Shown: one piece after another, positions 34,401 to 45,100 of the stretch
Layout: every line of letters begins with the position of its first letter
How positions within the stretch are numbered: position 1 is the stretch's first letter
Notes under the pieces: model-generated
What the model saw: only the letters and a program-made list of their open reading frames with translations
What the model was told of the DNA's origin: nothing
Database searches by the model: none
Assembly: GCA_010015655.1 (NCBI GenBank)
Contig: ML976724.1
Coordinates: forward strand, 191,445-255,444
Reading direction: 5' to 3'
Length of the DNA: 64,000 bases
Origin: Bimuria novae-zelandiae CBS 107.79
Taxonomy: Eukaryota; Ascomycota; Dothideomycetes; Pleosporales; Didymosphaeriaceae
Position numbers and translations under genes: made by a program

Positions 34401-34911
34401 ACATCTCCAGGGCCTTCTCAATAAATTTGCGCTTTGGGTTCATGCCATACATACTGTGACAAAACAGTATGATATCGAACTTTTGGCTACTCGATCCAGT
34501 ATCTGCGTCGCCACTTTCCAGGGTAAATCGGGTCTTGTGAACAGTAGGAGGATCTCTCAGATCAGCCAGCTGTTTCCCCGATATAAGCCGCTCTTCCAGC
34601 TTGGTACCGAATTCCTCGTTTGGCTCAAACGCAACATATCTCTTGATCCTTCGTTTCACATGCTCGGGAAGGTATTCAAGTACGCTCTTCGGTCCAGGTC
34701 CAATTTCCAGAATCGAGATTCGGGAGCGCGACAACAGTAAATGCGACAACTGGGGCGCGATGAAGTTTTGATATGTCGTCCATTCTGAGCTTTGCATAAG
34801 AGTCTCGAAACTGGAGCCGTATTGCGCATCAGTCAGCGGCTGTGTTTCATTCTCTGTTGCACTTAGTGAACTCTGTCGAAGAGTAAGTTTTAGAGCGTCG
34901 AGAGTGGCCAT
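31412..34911 (-). CDS. Four-domain fusion: SAM methyltransferase / FAD-linked oxidase / P-loop kinase-like / APRT-like phosphoribosyltransferase
   Basis: Reconstructed as complement(31412-33066, 33138-34911), one 71 bp intron (GTATGT...TATAG) whose removal joins the two halves of the oxidase in frame; 1142 residues. Domain 1 (about 40-275) is a class I methyltransferase with motif I ILEIGPG (67-73) and acidic FEPN (95-98). Domain 2 (about 300-745) is a PCMH/BBE-type flavin oxidase. GGGHSGH (333-339) supplies the probable 8-alpha-histidyl FAD link, while the cysteine of bicovalent enzymes is replaced (RPSVG at 397-401). Domain 3 (about 752-950) has Walker A GEHGVGKD (761-768) and resembles phosphomevalonate or nucleotide kinases. 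Domain 4 (about 960-1131) has the APRT pattern IPDFPRPGIEFR, CCEAGGFIFASALA and the PRPP loop VVLVDDVLATGKT (1076-1088). Frame is intact throughout. The GTP cyclohydrolase I gene lies just upstream on the same strand. The overall reaction is unknown. Confidence 0.85.
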
Positions 34912-35560
34912 TGTTTAATTTTCCGTATGGTCTTTTACAGCTGGAATACGGAGTATTAAAAGAGCATACGAGGGTGACTTTAAGCATGAGCGGAAGCTTG
35001 CTATACACGACTAAACAGCTAGTTGTTTCTCTTGTTTTCTAGGTTTTTAATGATCACCCAGAGAATTTGGGTAAGCAATGATTTGTAGTTTGTAGCTTTG
35101 CTTTTCAAGATTATTTGTTGGTAGCCAAGCTTGTGAAGTGATTGTGCTGCATGCTTACAATTACGTAGGTACATCCAAGCCGGTTATTGGTTTGATTGTC
35201 GTTCTGCTTGCCACCAAACCCACCGTCTGTTGATACAAACGATAATGTATAGTTTGCGTTTATCTAAATTTTTCTATGTACTACCAAGCGACCCGATTAA
35301 TCGCCTTCGGTTGATCTATCAGTTTTGGTTCGTTGAGATTCAATTGGGAAAATTCATTTTTAGATGGTTGTTTACCAAGCGGCCGAGAACATCTGATTGG
35401 ACTTGGATATTGAACACTGGCTTCTTATACTCTCGTAGAAACGTCTACGTACAATGCAGAAACGATCCAGACAACTACGAAGCAAGGAGGCCGCCAGGTC
35501 TCACCTGCTGACTGCCGTGAATCCCCTTCGCGAAGTTACTCCATCTAGACCACAAGATTC
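34912..35560. other. Intergenic region between the fusion enzyme and GTP cyclohydrolase I
   Basis: About 650 bp, A+T-richer than its neighbours, containing the fusion gene's promoter and the GTP cyclohydrolase 3' end. The open frame at 35,230-35,511 has no recognisable features. Confidence 0.45.
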
Positions 35561-36242
35561 CTAACCAGTGATGTTTCTGCCGAGAAGCGCATAGAATTCC
35601 CCTTTATGTTCCGCCTCCAGCATTGAGCCCCTCATGCTCCTTGTGACAGTCATGGCCTGCGTCTTCTGCACCCCACGCATCACCATACACATATGCGTAC
35701 ATTCCATTACTACACCGACACCCAAAGGTTTCAAAACTTTGACTATGGCATCCGCAATTTGTTGCGTCAGGCGCTCCTGTACTTGCATTCTACGGGAGTA
35801 AACCTCAGCAATGCGTGCCAACTTGGATAACCCAATAACCCGACCGTTTGGAATGTATCCGATGTGAACCTTTGCAACGGGTTACCATTGTGCCCTCCAA
35901 AGAGAGAGAAAATTTGGATATTTTGGAACCAAGTAACAAAATGGGCAATTTATAGCTTACTTTTCCAAAGAAAGGCACCAGATGGTGCTCACAAAGGCTC
36001 GAAATCTCGATATCGCGCACGATGACCATGTCCTGAGTGTTTACGTGGAATATAGCGTTGTTTAAAACGTCCTCGACTTTCTCATTGTACCCTTTAGTGA
36101 ACGTGAGGAAGGCTTTGGCGGCTCGTTCGGGGGTCTTTTTTAGACCTTCGCGCTCGGGAACCTCTCCGACCGCGCGTAGGATCGATTCGAACGCGGTTGA
36201 AATTAGAGCCTGGGGATAGGAAGATATGTCTGAGTCTGGCAT
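35561..36242 (-). CDS. GTP cyclohydrolase I, short form, two exons
   Basis: Converts GTP to 7,8-dihydroneopterin triphosphate, the entry step to folate, biopterin and 7-deazapurine pathways. Reconstructed as complement(35561-35869, 35961-36242), one 91 bp intron, phase 0, 196 residues. I start at the ATG at 36,240-36,242 (MPDSDIS), because the 26 residues of the longer frame form a hydrophobic stretch not expected in this cytosolic enzyme. Family hallmarks: [16 protein letters not shown], then [14 protein letters not shown] (zinc ligands Cys and His), [20 protein letters not shown] after the intron, [13 protein letters not shown], and [14 protein letters not shown] with the second zinc cysteine. 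All active-site residues are present. It lacks the long N-terminal extension often found on the folate-pathway enzyme of fungi, so it may be a second, pathway-specific copy. Confidence 0.93.
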
Positions 36243-36518
36243 TATGAAGGTAGCCGCAAAGAGCAAGTGAGTGATGATGATGTAGACGAGAGAGACAGAG
36301 GAGAGCTCGGTGTCAAACACAATACCTCTTTCTTTTAGTCACCTTCAAATGAAAAGTGAGGGCAGGCTTTATAGATATTAGAAGGTGATAGATTTTGTTT
36401 GCATGGAGAAACACTGCAACAATTCCGTTGTCATTGTTATGGAAAAGGTTCTGTGGATATTTCTAGGATTTAAATTGCTGATCGAATTAAGAGTGATTAG
36501 GCGGATGTATACACCTCA

Positions 36519-37702
36519 CTATCTTATCTCTTCACTAACACCCATAGCGAACGGCCCATCGTCGTTTACCGTGGCCCTTCGCACGTCTCGCGCCGTCATG
36601 CTCGTCGTGTACGGATTAGCGCGATGCATAGGCTGTCGATTGTCCCACCAAACCATGTCCCCCCCTTATAACCACTCCATATTGAAGACAAACTATGAAT
36701 CTCTGTTAACAAATCCATTGCCAAGCTTGCATAGGAAAAATTACAGCAATTTGAGTACGTAACTGTGGTTGAGTGCAGTGATCGATCAATTCCCAGATCA
36801 ACTTTTGACTCTCCTCAAAACTCTTGCCAATGATGATTCTTTTCGCATGTGCGGCCATATATAACGTCTTACGACCATCAGGAGTAACCTGCACCAATTT
36901 GTGGCTTACAGGTGGTACGAGCTCTCTCTCGTGGGGCAGTGGCTCTTCAAATGCCTCTGGTGCTGCTAACTTGCGCGAGTGCCACAAATCGTGTTCCACG
37001 ACAATATCTTCGAGCTCTTCTTTGCGGCTCTGGGACAACGCGGCATACGCACCGCGCGTATCCGAGAAATGAGTCCACGAGCCTCCCTTCACGAGATTTC
37101 CGTGCGACAGAAGTAAAGAGTATTTTGCTCGCGGCTTGTGAAAGGAAGAATCGGTGTGCCAGAGCGCGTTGCCCTTGCTGTGCTCCTAACGTCGTTGCCC
37201 AGGTGAAACAATGCTTCCGTCACGGTTGATATTCTCTAAATCCCAAAGGAATGGCTCGCTGATACGGTCATTCTCGCGGCCGAAGAAGAAAGGATTGATT
37301 TCAGGATCTTTGTCAAGTCGCTGCGCGAAAGCAATGTGGCGGGTGTTGTCTAAACCGGTGTTGCGAAATATCAAAACTGCGTATTTGTCTTGAAGCTTAA
37401 CCAGCTAAAAGAAGTCAGGTACTCAGTTTCAATGGTTTACTAGCTGGCAGGCACTGCTCACCTCGCTGACAAGACCGTCAGAAATTGGACGCGACCAGTC
37501 AACACCCTCTACCTCTGCCGAAAGGTGCCTCACCATTGACGAGTACAGGAGTAATCTTTAGATCGAACTCATTGGCGCTTGAAGTGGACGCGGGCCGATC
37601 GGTGCTATCGATGTTCAGATGTGGGTCCAGAAACCAGAAGTCGCTATCAGCGGCATTGTCGGTGGGCGGGCTGCAAGCCGATGAAGCCGAACCGCTGGCC
37701 AC
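36519..37702 (-). pseudogene. Broken TauD/TfdA-family Fe(II)/2-oxoglutarate dioxygenase
   Basis: The family hydroxylates small substrates such as taurine or aryloxyalkanoates. The reading can be followed with introns at 37,405-37,461 and about 36,690-36,740. NEFDLKITPVLVNGEAPFG is followed by a frameshift (two bases apparently lost) at about 37,517-37,522. Then come EGVDWSRPISDGLV, KYAVLIFRNTGLDNTRHIAFAQRL, a TAG at 37,186-37,188, and the iron motif ALWHTDSSF. GGSWTHFSDTRGAYA and EHDLWHSRKLAAP follow, then a TAA at 36,666-36,668, and DMVWWDNRQPMHRANPY with the distal His and the 2-oxoglutarate Arg. TAG at 36,519-36,521 ends it. Apart from these breaks all metal and cosubstrate residues survive, so decay is recent. 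The start codon is not evident; the DUF3830 gene diverges about 60 bp away. Confidence 0.82.
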
Positions 37703-37763
37703 TCCTCAACGTCATTGTAAGCCAGTCGATTCGTAAACAACCTCGATCACTCCTTCATACAAT

Positions 37764-38319
37764 ATGGAAGCCGAAACCATCCTCATCACAGTTGGGCCCT
37801 ACCAGTTCCTCGTAGTGTTTGAGAAGAGCGCGCCTAAAACCGTCGATGTCTTCCGGAAGCTATTATCGTACAAGAAGTAGCTGATCTACGTAAGATGGAG
37901 CGGTGAAGGGCTATGGGTTCCTCTCGGGGATGAAGATATGGGTATAGATTTTGAGCATCATACCAGCCATCCGTCCGTCGGACAGATCCTTCTTTATCCG
38001 GGCGGATACTCTGAGACCGAATTGCTCTTCTGCTATGGCGGTGTCTCATTTGATAGCAAGATGGGCCCGCTGGCGGCCAATCAATTCCTCACTATCATCG
38101 AAGGCAACGAAAATCTGAAAGCGCTGGGCGAGCTAGTCCTTTGGAAGGGGGCGCAGGACGTGCTGTTCGAGATCGCGGACAAAGAGAGGTCAGTTGCAAT
38201 TTTCAATTCATCTCGGATTTTAAGCCTTTGCTCTTGGGGTAAAGCTAATGATTCGCAGCATTACTAGATTTCGGAAAGCTAAGATGGCAGATAACGAGAC
38301 TTTGATGGCGAAACTATGA
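37764..38319 (+). pseudogene. DUF3830-family gene with one in-frame stop
   Basis: Reads MEAETILITVGPYQFLVVFE through to codon 39, TAG at 37,878-37,880, then continues in the same frame with family-typical sequence. That sequence includes VRWSGEGLWVPLGD, GQILLYPGGYSETELLFCYG, GPLAANQFLTI and LGELVLWKGAQDVLFE. A probable intron (38,189-38,258, GTCAGT...CTAAT...CGCAG) joins a last exon ending KMADNETLMAKL at TGA 38,317-38,319. DUF3830 proteins have a cyclophilin-like fold and unknown function; in bacteria their genes often lie near amide- or hydantoin-processing enzymes. The single defect looks like CAG to TAG, a RIP-type transition. Translational readthrough or an assembly error are alternatives. 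It is divergent from the dioxygenase and convergent with the regulator gene, whose ancestral stop overlaps its last codons. Confidence 0.75.
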
Positions 38320-40878
38320 TTGCATAGACCAATCCGACTGCTCGTTGGGCAGCATGCCCCAGTCCCATGTGGGATCCTCCATGAGATCGAAAAGAGCCTA
38401 TATGGAAGGATCATTACCGTGCAGTATCTGTGCATGTTCCACCTCGGATGCTTGCGGAAGGACTAAGGACGTAGCATTCTGGACCACATTTACATAGTCA
38501 TTGTCAGGGCGGAAGGGCGACTCCTGTACAGTGCAGCCAAATATCGCCAACGCCAACTGAGAGAGCCGGTAGAGAAGTGATAACGCCCGAGGCTTTGCAG
38601 GCGCGACACTGGCCAGAGGAGCTGGATTCCTGGAGGCAACATATAGCTGCAGATCGTCTGGAGAATAGCTCAATGTCATGAGTCTTTGATGAACTTCAGG
38701 ACGTGACATACCATCAATGATTCGCCTAACATAACATAATACCAAGAATGTTATTGCATAAGTGTGTGAAACCCATGTAGAGTCCACAGCGTGGTGTAGA
38801 CTTTCGCGGGCATCTGGATCCACCACGAGAGATCCTGCTGGAAACGAAGGAAGACTCCGAGAGTCCATATTTACGTTACTTCCGAACGAAAACGTTGAGA
38901 TGGAAAAAAGAATTTGAGACGCCGCTGTGAGGCTGATGGTCAACAGGCCAGCCGCCCATGGAGGGAATTGTCGCATCTCAGGCAGGGAAGGCGAAAGGGC
39001 TGCCCTCAATAGGGAGCTGTTGAGAGCGAGCCGATACCACTGAAGTTCTCTGGTTAATACTTGTGACCAAGGGGAGTTACCGCACCTACCCTAACGGATG
39101 TGAAGGGCATCTGTGTTTTCTGGAGCTTGGTCTCTTCTGTAGCAAAATAATCAGGCTCCATTGATAAGATAGGTGTTTTCTAAGAGATTTTACTTAGCCG
39201 GCCGATCCACCGTCTGTGGTTAAATCAGTATCGCGGAGATACTCCATCGTTATTGGAGGTCATCACACACCTTTGCCAGTCATCGAAATCCTCATTCGCC
39301 TTTGCCACCACCGCAATGACTTGGTGTCTGTGTGCTACGTTGTTTTTCTGGCGTCTTAAATCCTGGATAATGTAAGCCAGCTGACCATGGAGGCATATCG
39401 GAGGTCTCCAGGCCTCTGGGCAGCATGATGAGAACAAAACTTGTACGCCGCTGTATTTGTTGGCTCTGCGCGGAGTGACGCAGGCATGCCTGAAGTTAAT
39501 GTAAGATTGCAGTCGTATGTGACTATATTCAGCCACACGCGCATGTTTTCCAGATCCTCTTTAGTTGCATGTACTGCACCAAATTCATCGCCAAAAGTGC
39601 TCAAGGCTTTCTGTTCCAGACCAAAGAAGCTGGCATACCTAAGGGCTATTCCAAAGACAAACCAGGTGCTCATTTCATTGTAGCGAGTCTTGAATTCAAT
39701 TTGAGTGTGGGTGGTGCTCGAATTTGGACTGTACAAATCGTAAGGCATCCATTGAAAGTAAAGTAACAGTGACTGGATCGAGTACAGAGACGCATCCGGG
39801 GCGGAAGGACGAAGCAGTAGGCGAGACACTGCCATGTCTACCAGTTGAATGATTTCTGTATATCGTGGGTGTACGCCAGTGAAATGGTTGTGATCACCAT
39901 CTGGATGACCTTGATGCCAAAACCTCGCACCAACGGCGATAATGGATAGACACAGTGTTGGAGCGCTTTCTCTCAGACTCGTTCCCGTCTCTCGGATGCT
40001 ATGGCTTAGTACAGGTGCCCACGGGTGGCAATGATCGAAGTAGCTACGAATTGAATTATCAGCCCTCGCCAAAAACGTCAATGTTCCAGACTTTTAGTTC
40101 TACTCACATGTGTATTGCGTGCACCGCTTCGTGCTCTGTTAAGATGCCTAAAGCAATCGGATCCAATGAGGGAAATGCGATCATCCCGCTGATTGAAGCT
40201 TGATGCGCATGACCATACTTATCCCTCAGAGCGCCAAGTGATCTCAATGTCGCAATGGGGGCACTCAATTCAAGATTATTCATCGAGTAATCGACAGCTT
40301 GAGGTGTAATTGACACGTCATCCCTTTCGCGTCTGCCGTACAAGTGTTCCTCGTCCAAAGCAGCCGTCTCAAGGTCTCCAATGGTGTGGGAACCCCTCGA
40401 CCTGCATTTGATTCTTGTAACTGCCGCAGGTTTTTGCGTGGATGACCCTCTGACCGTTCCAATTCCGCTATCCGGGCTTCATGATAATTTACCCTAGTTG
40501 TTATGTCGATCAGATCACTTCATAGTGGAGCGCGAACTGCTGGTGGTCGCAAGAAGAATGGATTTCACACCTTTGCTGAAGCTCGACAACCATCTGGGCT
40601 AGCTTCGATGGGCCCGGAAGTTCCGGATCCAATGGTTGTGTCTCGAAAGAACACGGCATCGCATGACGGGCACAACGCTGGCAAGCACTCTGTGCGTCGT
40701 TTGAAGATGGCATGCATCGCTGCTTCCAGACCCTGCATGATGCACATATCCTGTTCGCTCTGACTGAGCGATGTTCAGCAACGTGAGCCTCGTTGGTAGA
40801 TCCATCGCCACGGTCCATTGCTTGGATCTCTTCTGCAAGTCGAACGATGCCCGGAAATGTGAATTGAGATGAGACCAA
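38314..40878 (-). pseudogene. Broken Zn2Cys6 fungal transcription factor
   Basis: The N-terminal exon encodes a binuclear zinc cluster, CASCRVWKQRC then CQRCARHAMPC (C-x2-C-x6-C-x10-C-x2-C-x6-C), followed by a dimerisation coiled coil (LQQR / VNYHEARIAELER across the intron 40,494-40,570). The fungal-specific regulatory domain follows (YFDHCHPWAPVL, FGIALRYASFFGLE). Defects: a one-base loss in a G run at 40,393-40,396; a one-base loss at about 39,383-39,387; TAG at 39,180-39,182; and TAG at 38,398-38,400. After the last stop the frame continues (DLMEDPTWDWGMLPNEQ) to the presumed original stop at 38,314-38,316. It probably once controlled the neighbouring dioxygenase/DUF3830 genes or the whole cluster. 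Confidence 0.8.
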
Positions 40879-40954
40879 GGGTGTCCGCAGTTTGAAGTTC
40901 CTGCACTAGTGCCCGCTAGAGAGCGCGCTAGTGCTCCTAACGGCGACAGCGTCT

Positions 40955-41930
40955 CAGGGTGGCCAAAAATAAAATTATCGTTTCGTAAACAATAAATTAT
41001 TATATTTTACGATAATTTTATGTTAAATAATCTATAATATTATTAGATTTTTTGCTTACTACGCACCCACAGACTATCTTTCCTTATTAAAATTTAACAT
41101 CTTTGTACTTATAGCTACTAAAGAAGGTTCTATATTATCTTTTAATTCTTTTAAGTCGCTTAAAATTTTAAGTACTTAAACAAGTCGTAAAAATATATTA
41201 AGTATCTATTAATATTACTAGACGCTATTAAACAGAGAGCCTTTATAAGATAGCTAGAACTAGAAGCTATACTATTACTTTTGTTATAAGTATATTACCT
41301 TATTAACTATAAATCTTTAATATTATCTTCAGGCGAAACATTAGATTAAGTCTAATAAGGCTATTCCTTATATAAAAGTAACAGCAGCAAGTTAGCTGTT
41401 AGAGCTTTAGAAGCAAGTATTAATTAATAATTAGTTAAATAAATTAAGCTTACTTATTTTTAAGAGTATACTTAGCAAGCAAGTCCTGAATTAGGCTTTT
41501 ATTAATCTTATTATCGTACAAAACCTACTATTTTAAATTATAGATATACTAGAATTTCATGCTTTCTGCCAGGCATTGAATCCAGAATCAGTTAACCATA
41601 TTACTACTAGTTATTTAACTATTAGTAAATTAATTTAAAACTTATTCCACCTACAAAAGGATATTATACGAAAAAAACTTTAATTAGCTCTTATAGACAT
41701 TTATTTCTCTATTAATATTTAGATATTTTTAAATAATTATCTCTTCCTAGCAACGTGTGCTTATTTTATTAATACTTAAGATTAATAAATAAAAGCTCTT
41801 CTAGCTTTACGTATAATTATAAATTATAATAATAAAAAATAGTAGAACTCTCTTCTTCTTGTTCTTTAAGACTATAGTATTGTATAAAAGTTAGGAGCAA
41901 TTATTGCTAATAATTTGTTGGCTTCAAACC
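40955..41930 (+). mobile_element. RIP-degraded hAT-family transposon fragment
   Basis: Begins CAGGGTGGCCAAAAATAAAA, a hAT-like terminal repeat start, just 77 bp from the start of the transcription-factor pseudogene. The interior is A+T-rich with many stops. At about 41,560-41,910 the + strand reads, across stops, like hAT transposase: FHAFCQALNPES-type start, an SIDIWTSPN-like segment, ALLALR and KLGAIIADN. No matching right terminal repeat is found; the fragment is probably truncated by later insertions. Confidence 0.6.
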
Positions 41931-42165
41931 TGCGCAACACTGCTACGGCTTTCACCGCCATGCAGTTTGCCTGCGGTTTGTTGCGCAGTTTGCCTGTGGT
42001 TTGTTGCGCTAGTCCTAATTGGGCTAGCAGGGGACAAACCACGCTCGATAAATACTTCTCACAACAGCCCACCACAATAGATCTGCAATCAAGAATCAAA
42101 TCAATACCACATCGTTGCAACGAAGTCTTGATCCAACAGCCTATTGCCGTATCAACATAATTTTA
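41930..42165 (+). other. Normal-composition island inside the RIP-degraded block
   Basis: About 235 bp with balanced base composition between very A+T-rich flanks. The + strand is open over the whole piece (81 codons to TAA) with an internal tandem repeat, GTTTGCCTGYGGTTTGTTGC twice around 41,967-42,007, and the words GQTTLDKYFSQQP. Not recognised; it may be a transposon part that escaped RIP, or a captured sequence. Confidence 0.4.
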
Positions 42166-42169
42166 TAAT

Positions 42170-45100
42170 AAATAATACACTTTATTATATAATATCTTAA
42201 TATCTTTTAGATAATACGAGTATTTCTTAAAGTCCTTTACATTAACGGATGTGCTACTAAGGATATATAATAAATCTTATTATTTAGGCCTTCCTTTTTA
42301 GCAAGGCTTAGTTCGAAAAGATTAAATTATATAATAAAGAAAACACTCTTAAGAATAATATAACTTTAAAAACTAGCTATAATTATAAATTAAAGTTACT
42401 TGCTAGTGCGCTAAAATTAATTTATCTAATATAAAAAGTACGCGCGCATAAAAAGACTTTTTAATAATTATTAAAAATAATAACATGTAAATAGCTACGC
42501 TAGAGGACTATATTACTACCTATATAACGTATTTAATAAGTCTAACCTAGTTCCTAGAAGCTTAAGAGTATAGCGGGTAACCTTTAAGCAGTGACGACGA
42601 AGAGTAATATTAAGGATAATAACAAGGCTATAAGTTAAGCGCCAAGGAGCGTATATCTCTATAATAATAAACACTAGTATAGTTCGTGCTACTACCTTAA
42701 TAAGGGCGTTTACTTATATCTAAGTAACTTTTAGAAAGATTCTGCTACGCGCTAGCGTATTAATTAAGTTTTATAAAATAAACCTAGCCTACTTACGTAA
42801 ATATAGAAAGTAATAAATAAAATAAATAAGTGTTTCCTAAAGACCACACTAGCCACTATAGCTATTTAACTCATTAATAGACGTCTACTAAGCGATAGCA
42901 GCTTGGCTTTTATAATAAGCTTATATAGTATAGTAAGGAAGGCCTTAGCCACTCTAGCTAATAACTATAACGTAATCTTACTGAATAAGTTAACTATTAC
43001 TATAATTAATAATGATATTATAACTCTATAAGACTAATAGATTCTTAACCTAGGTTCCAACACTTCCGTTATTAATATAACTAATTTAGTAGACTAGAAA
43101 CAGAAGCGCGTTAAAAATACTAGTATAATTATTAAAGTAGGGAAGCACTACTATAAAATTAAAGCCTAAAATAAAACAATTTTTATAGTTAATATACTAA
43201 TAAGTATAGTACTAACGTTAATTATTTATATTACTTTAGTATCTAGCTTTATTATAAGCGTTATTAGTCTTAGACCCTATCGCGATATTAGTATTTACTT
43301 TAACTTAGGTTAAGATACGGTATATAATAAACACGGCGTTATTACTTACTTATAGTACTATAAGGACTACTAGCTTATTAACGTAAATTTCTTTTACTAT
43401 CTAATAAAGTTATCCTTGATTATAATAGCAATTTAAACTTGCTTATTAGAAGTACTAAGAGATCTCTCTAACGCTAGCCTATAAAACTTAAGGTTACTTA
43501 GGACGCAAGGTTATAAATTACCTAACTAATAATATTCAAGGAGTAATAGTAATAGGTCTAGCTAACTAAGACTTTTATTAAATCTATATAAAATTAAAGT
43601 TAATAGAGCTAGTCTATTACTATACGCTGAAAAACGATATTTATCCCTTCTATTAAACTTTAATTAACCTTATCTAACTATAATAATAGGGAGAGTTTTA
43701 TAGCGATAAGTAAGGTGCTTATACTATCTATTAACACTTACGTTAGCACAAAGCAGAGTCCTTTTTAATAAAGTTAAAAGCTTAGCTAGGTCGCTAGCTA
43801 TAAAATACTATATAATACATTTAGTATAATTATAATTATAATATAATTATAATTAAGCTCGCCGCTAAGCGTAGTATTATTAATTTTATAAAGTAACTTT
43901 ACGCTAATTTAGATATATATTTTAAGCTACATGCTCTAGATACTCCTACGTAGAATAAAAGTACTATAATTATTAGTAAGCTAATTATAATAAAGACCTA
44001 CGCCTTACGTCTCTAAGGTAACCTTCTAAAGTAATTAATAAATAAGTAAATAAAAATAGAAGTATATCTACTTAATTAAACGCTATCTAAAGTCCTTAAT
44101 TATCGCACGCTATATAAGGTTATTTAAAGTAAAAAGCTTATAATAAGCTATTTTTAACTAATTAGTTATCGCGTATACGTCTTTATTAAATATTTACTAT
44201 AGAAAGCAATAATAGCCTCGCGCACCCTAATTAGCTATCTTATAGGCTATAATAGTACTAATATCTTCTAGATCTAGCTACTAATAAAGAATCCAGTTAT
44301 CTATATACGAGACGTAGTATTTGATACTTCTACCTTCTACGAAGGCCGCGATAGCTACGTAGATAATTAAGTAATTAAGGAAGTTATTAAGTTACTTAAC
44401 GTCCCTAAGGCGTACGAGGATAACGATGTATCTATAAAAAAACTTATAATAATACGTTAGTAACGTCTCTACGACGAGGCTAAATCTATAGTAATACTAA
44501 TACTAACGCCTATTATAAAATTGTCTAAGCCATTAGTGGGGAGTGATACTAATAGACTATTAACCTTTTAATATTAATCTACTTTTAATAACTTTATAGA
44601 TACATTAGCTTCTCTTAATTAAATAGTAAATTATCTTATAAGGCACTACTATACTCGTAACTTTTATCTTACGCCCTTATAGTAAAAGCTACTAATTAAT
44701 TAGCTAATAAAATTAAAGAATATATGCCTAACTAATATAATAATAACGCTTTATAGCGTTTAGAGCTAAATATTTTATAAAAGAATATGCTTAACATAAA
44801 GCGCGTTTAAAAGTTAATAAACCTAGGCAATCTATAGACTTACGCTATATAATTAAGATTTTAAAATATTACTAATTACTTATATACCTTTACTATAATA
44901 ATAATTACTAGCAACGTAAAGATAGATAACTTTTAAATTTATTAAAATTAGGTACTACCTACTCTAAAGTATATTAGCTAACTAAAGTTATATTTATACG
45001 GCGCTAAGTTTATAAAAACTATTAAGCGTAAGTATTATAAGGTCTAAGGTAAAAGCTACTTTTATAAGATCTTAGTAATATATTAAACTACGCAGGCTAA

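Noticed and set aside
33091..34911. Stand-alone 606-residue methyltransferase-oxidase ending at 33,091, separate from the downstream kinase-phosphoribosyltransferase
   Set aside because: That end lies in a 71 bp intron with good GTATGT and TATAG borders; removing it restores the oxidase C-terminal half in frame.
36385..36762. 125-codon + strand open frame after GTP cyclohydrolase I
   Set aside because: Mostly antisense to the dioxygenase C-terminal exon; no motif.
37499..37702. Separate small 67-codon minus-strand gene
   Set aside because: It is the N-terminal part of the broken TauD dioxygenase before its frameshift.
38398..39009. Independent 203-residue protein
   Set aside because: It is the C-terminal part of the Zn2Cys6 regulator; its first residues continue an exon that begins upstream (WYRLALNSSLL) and its stop looks premature.
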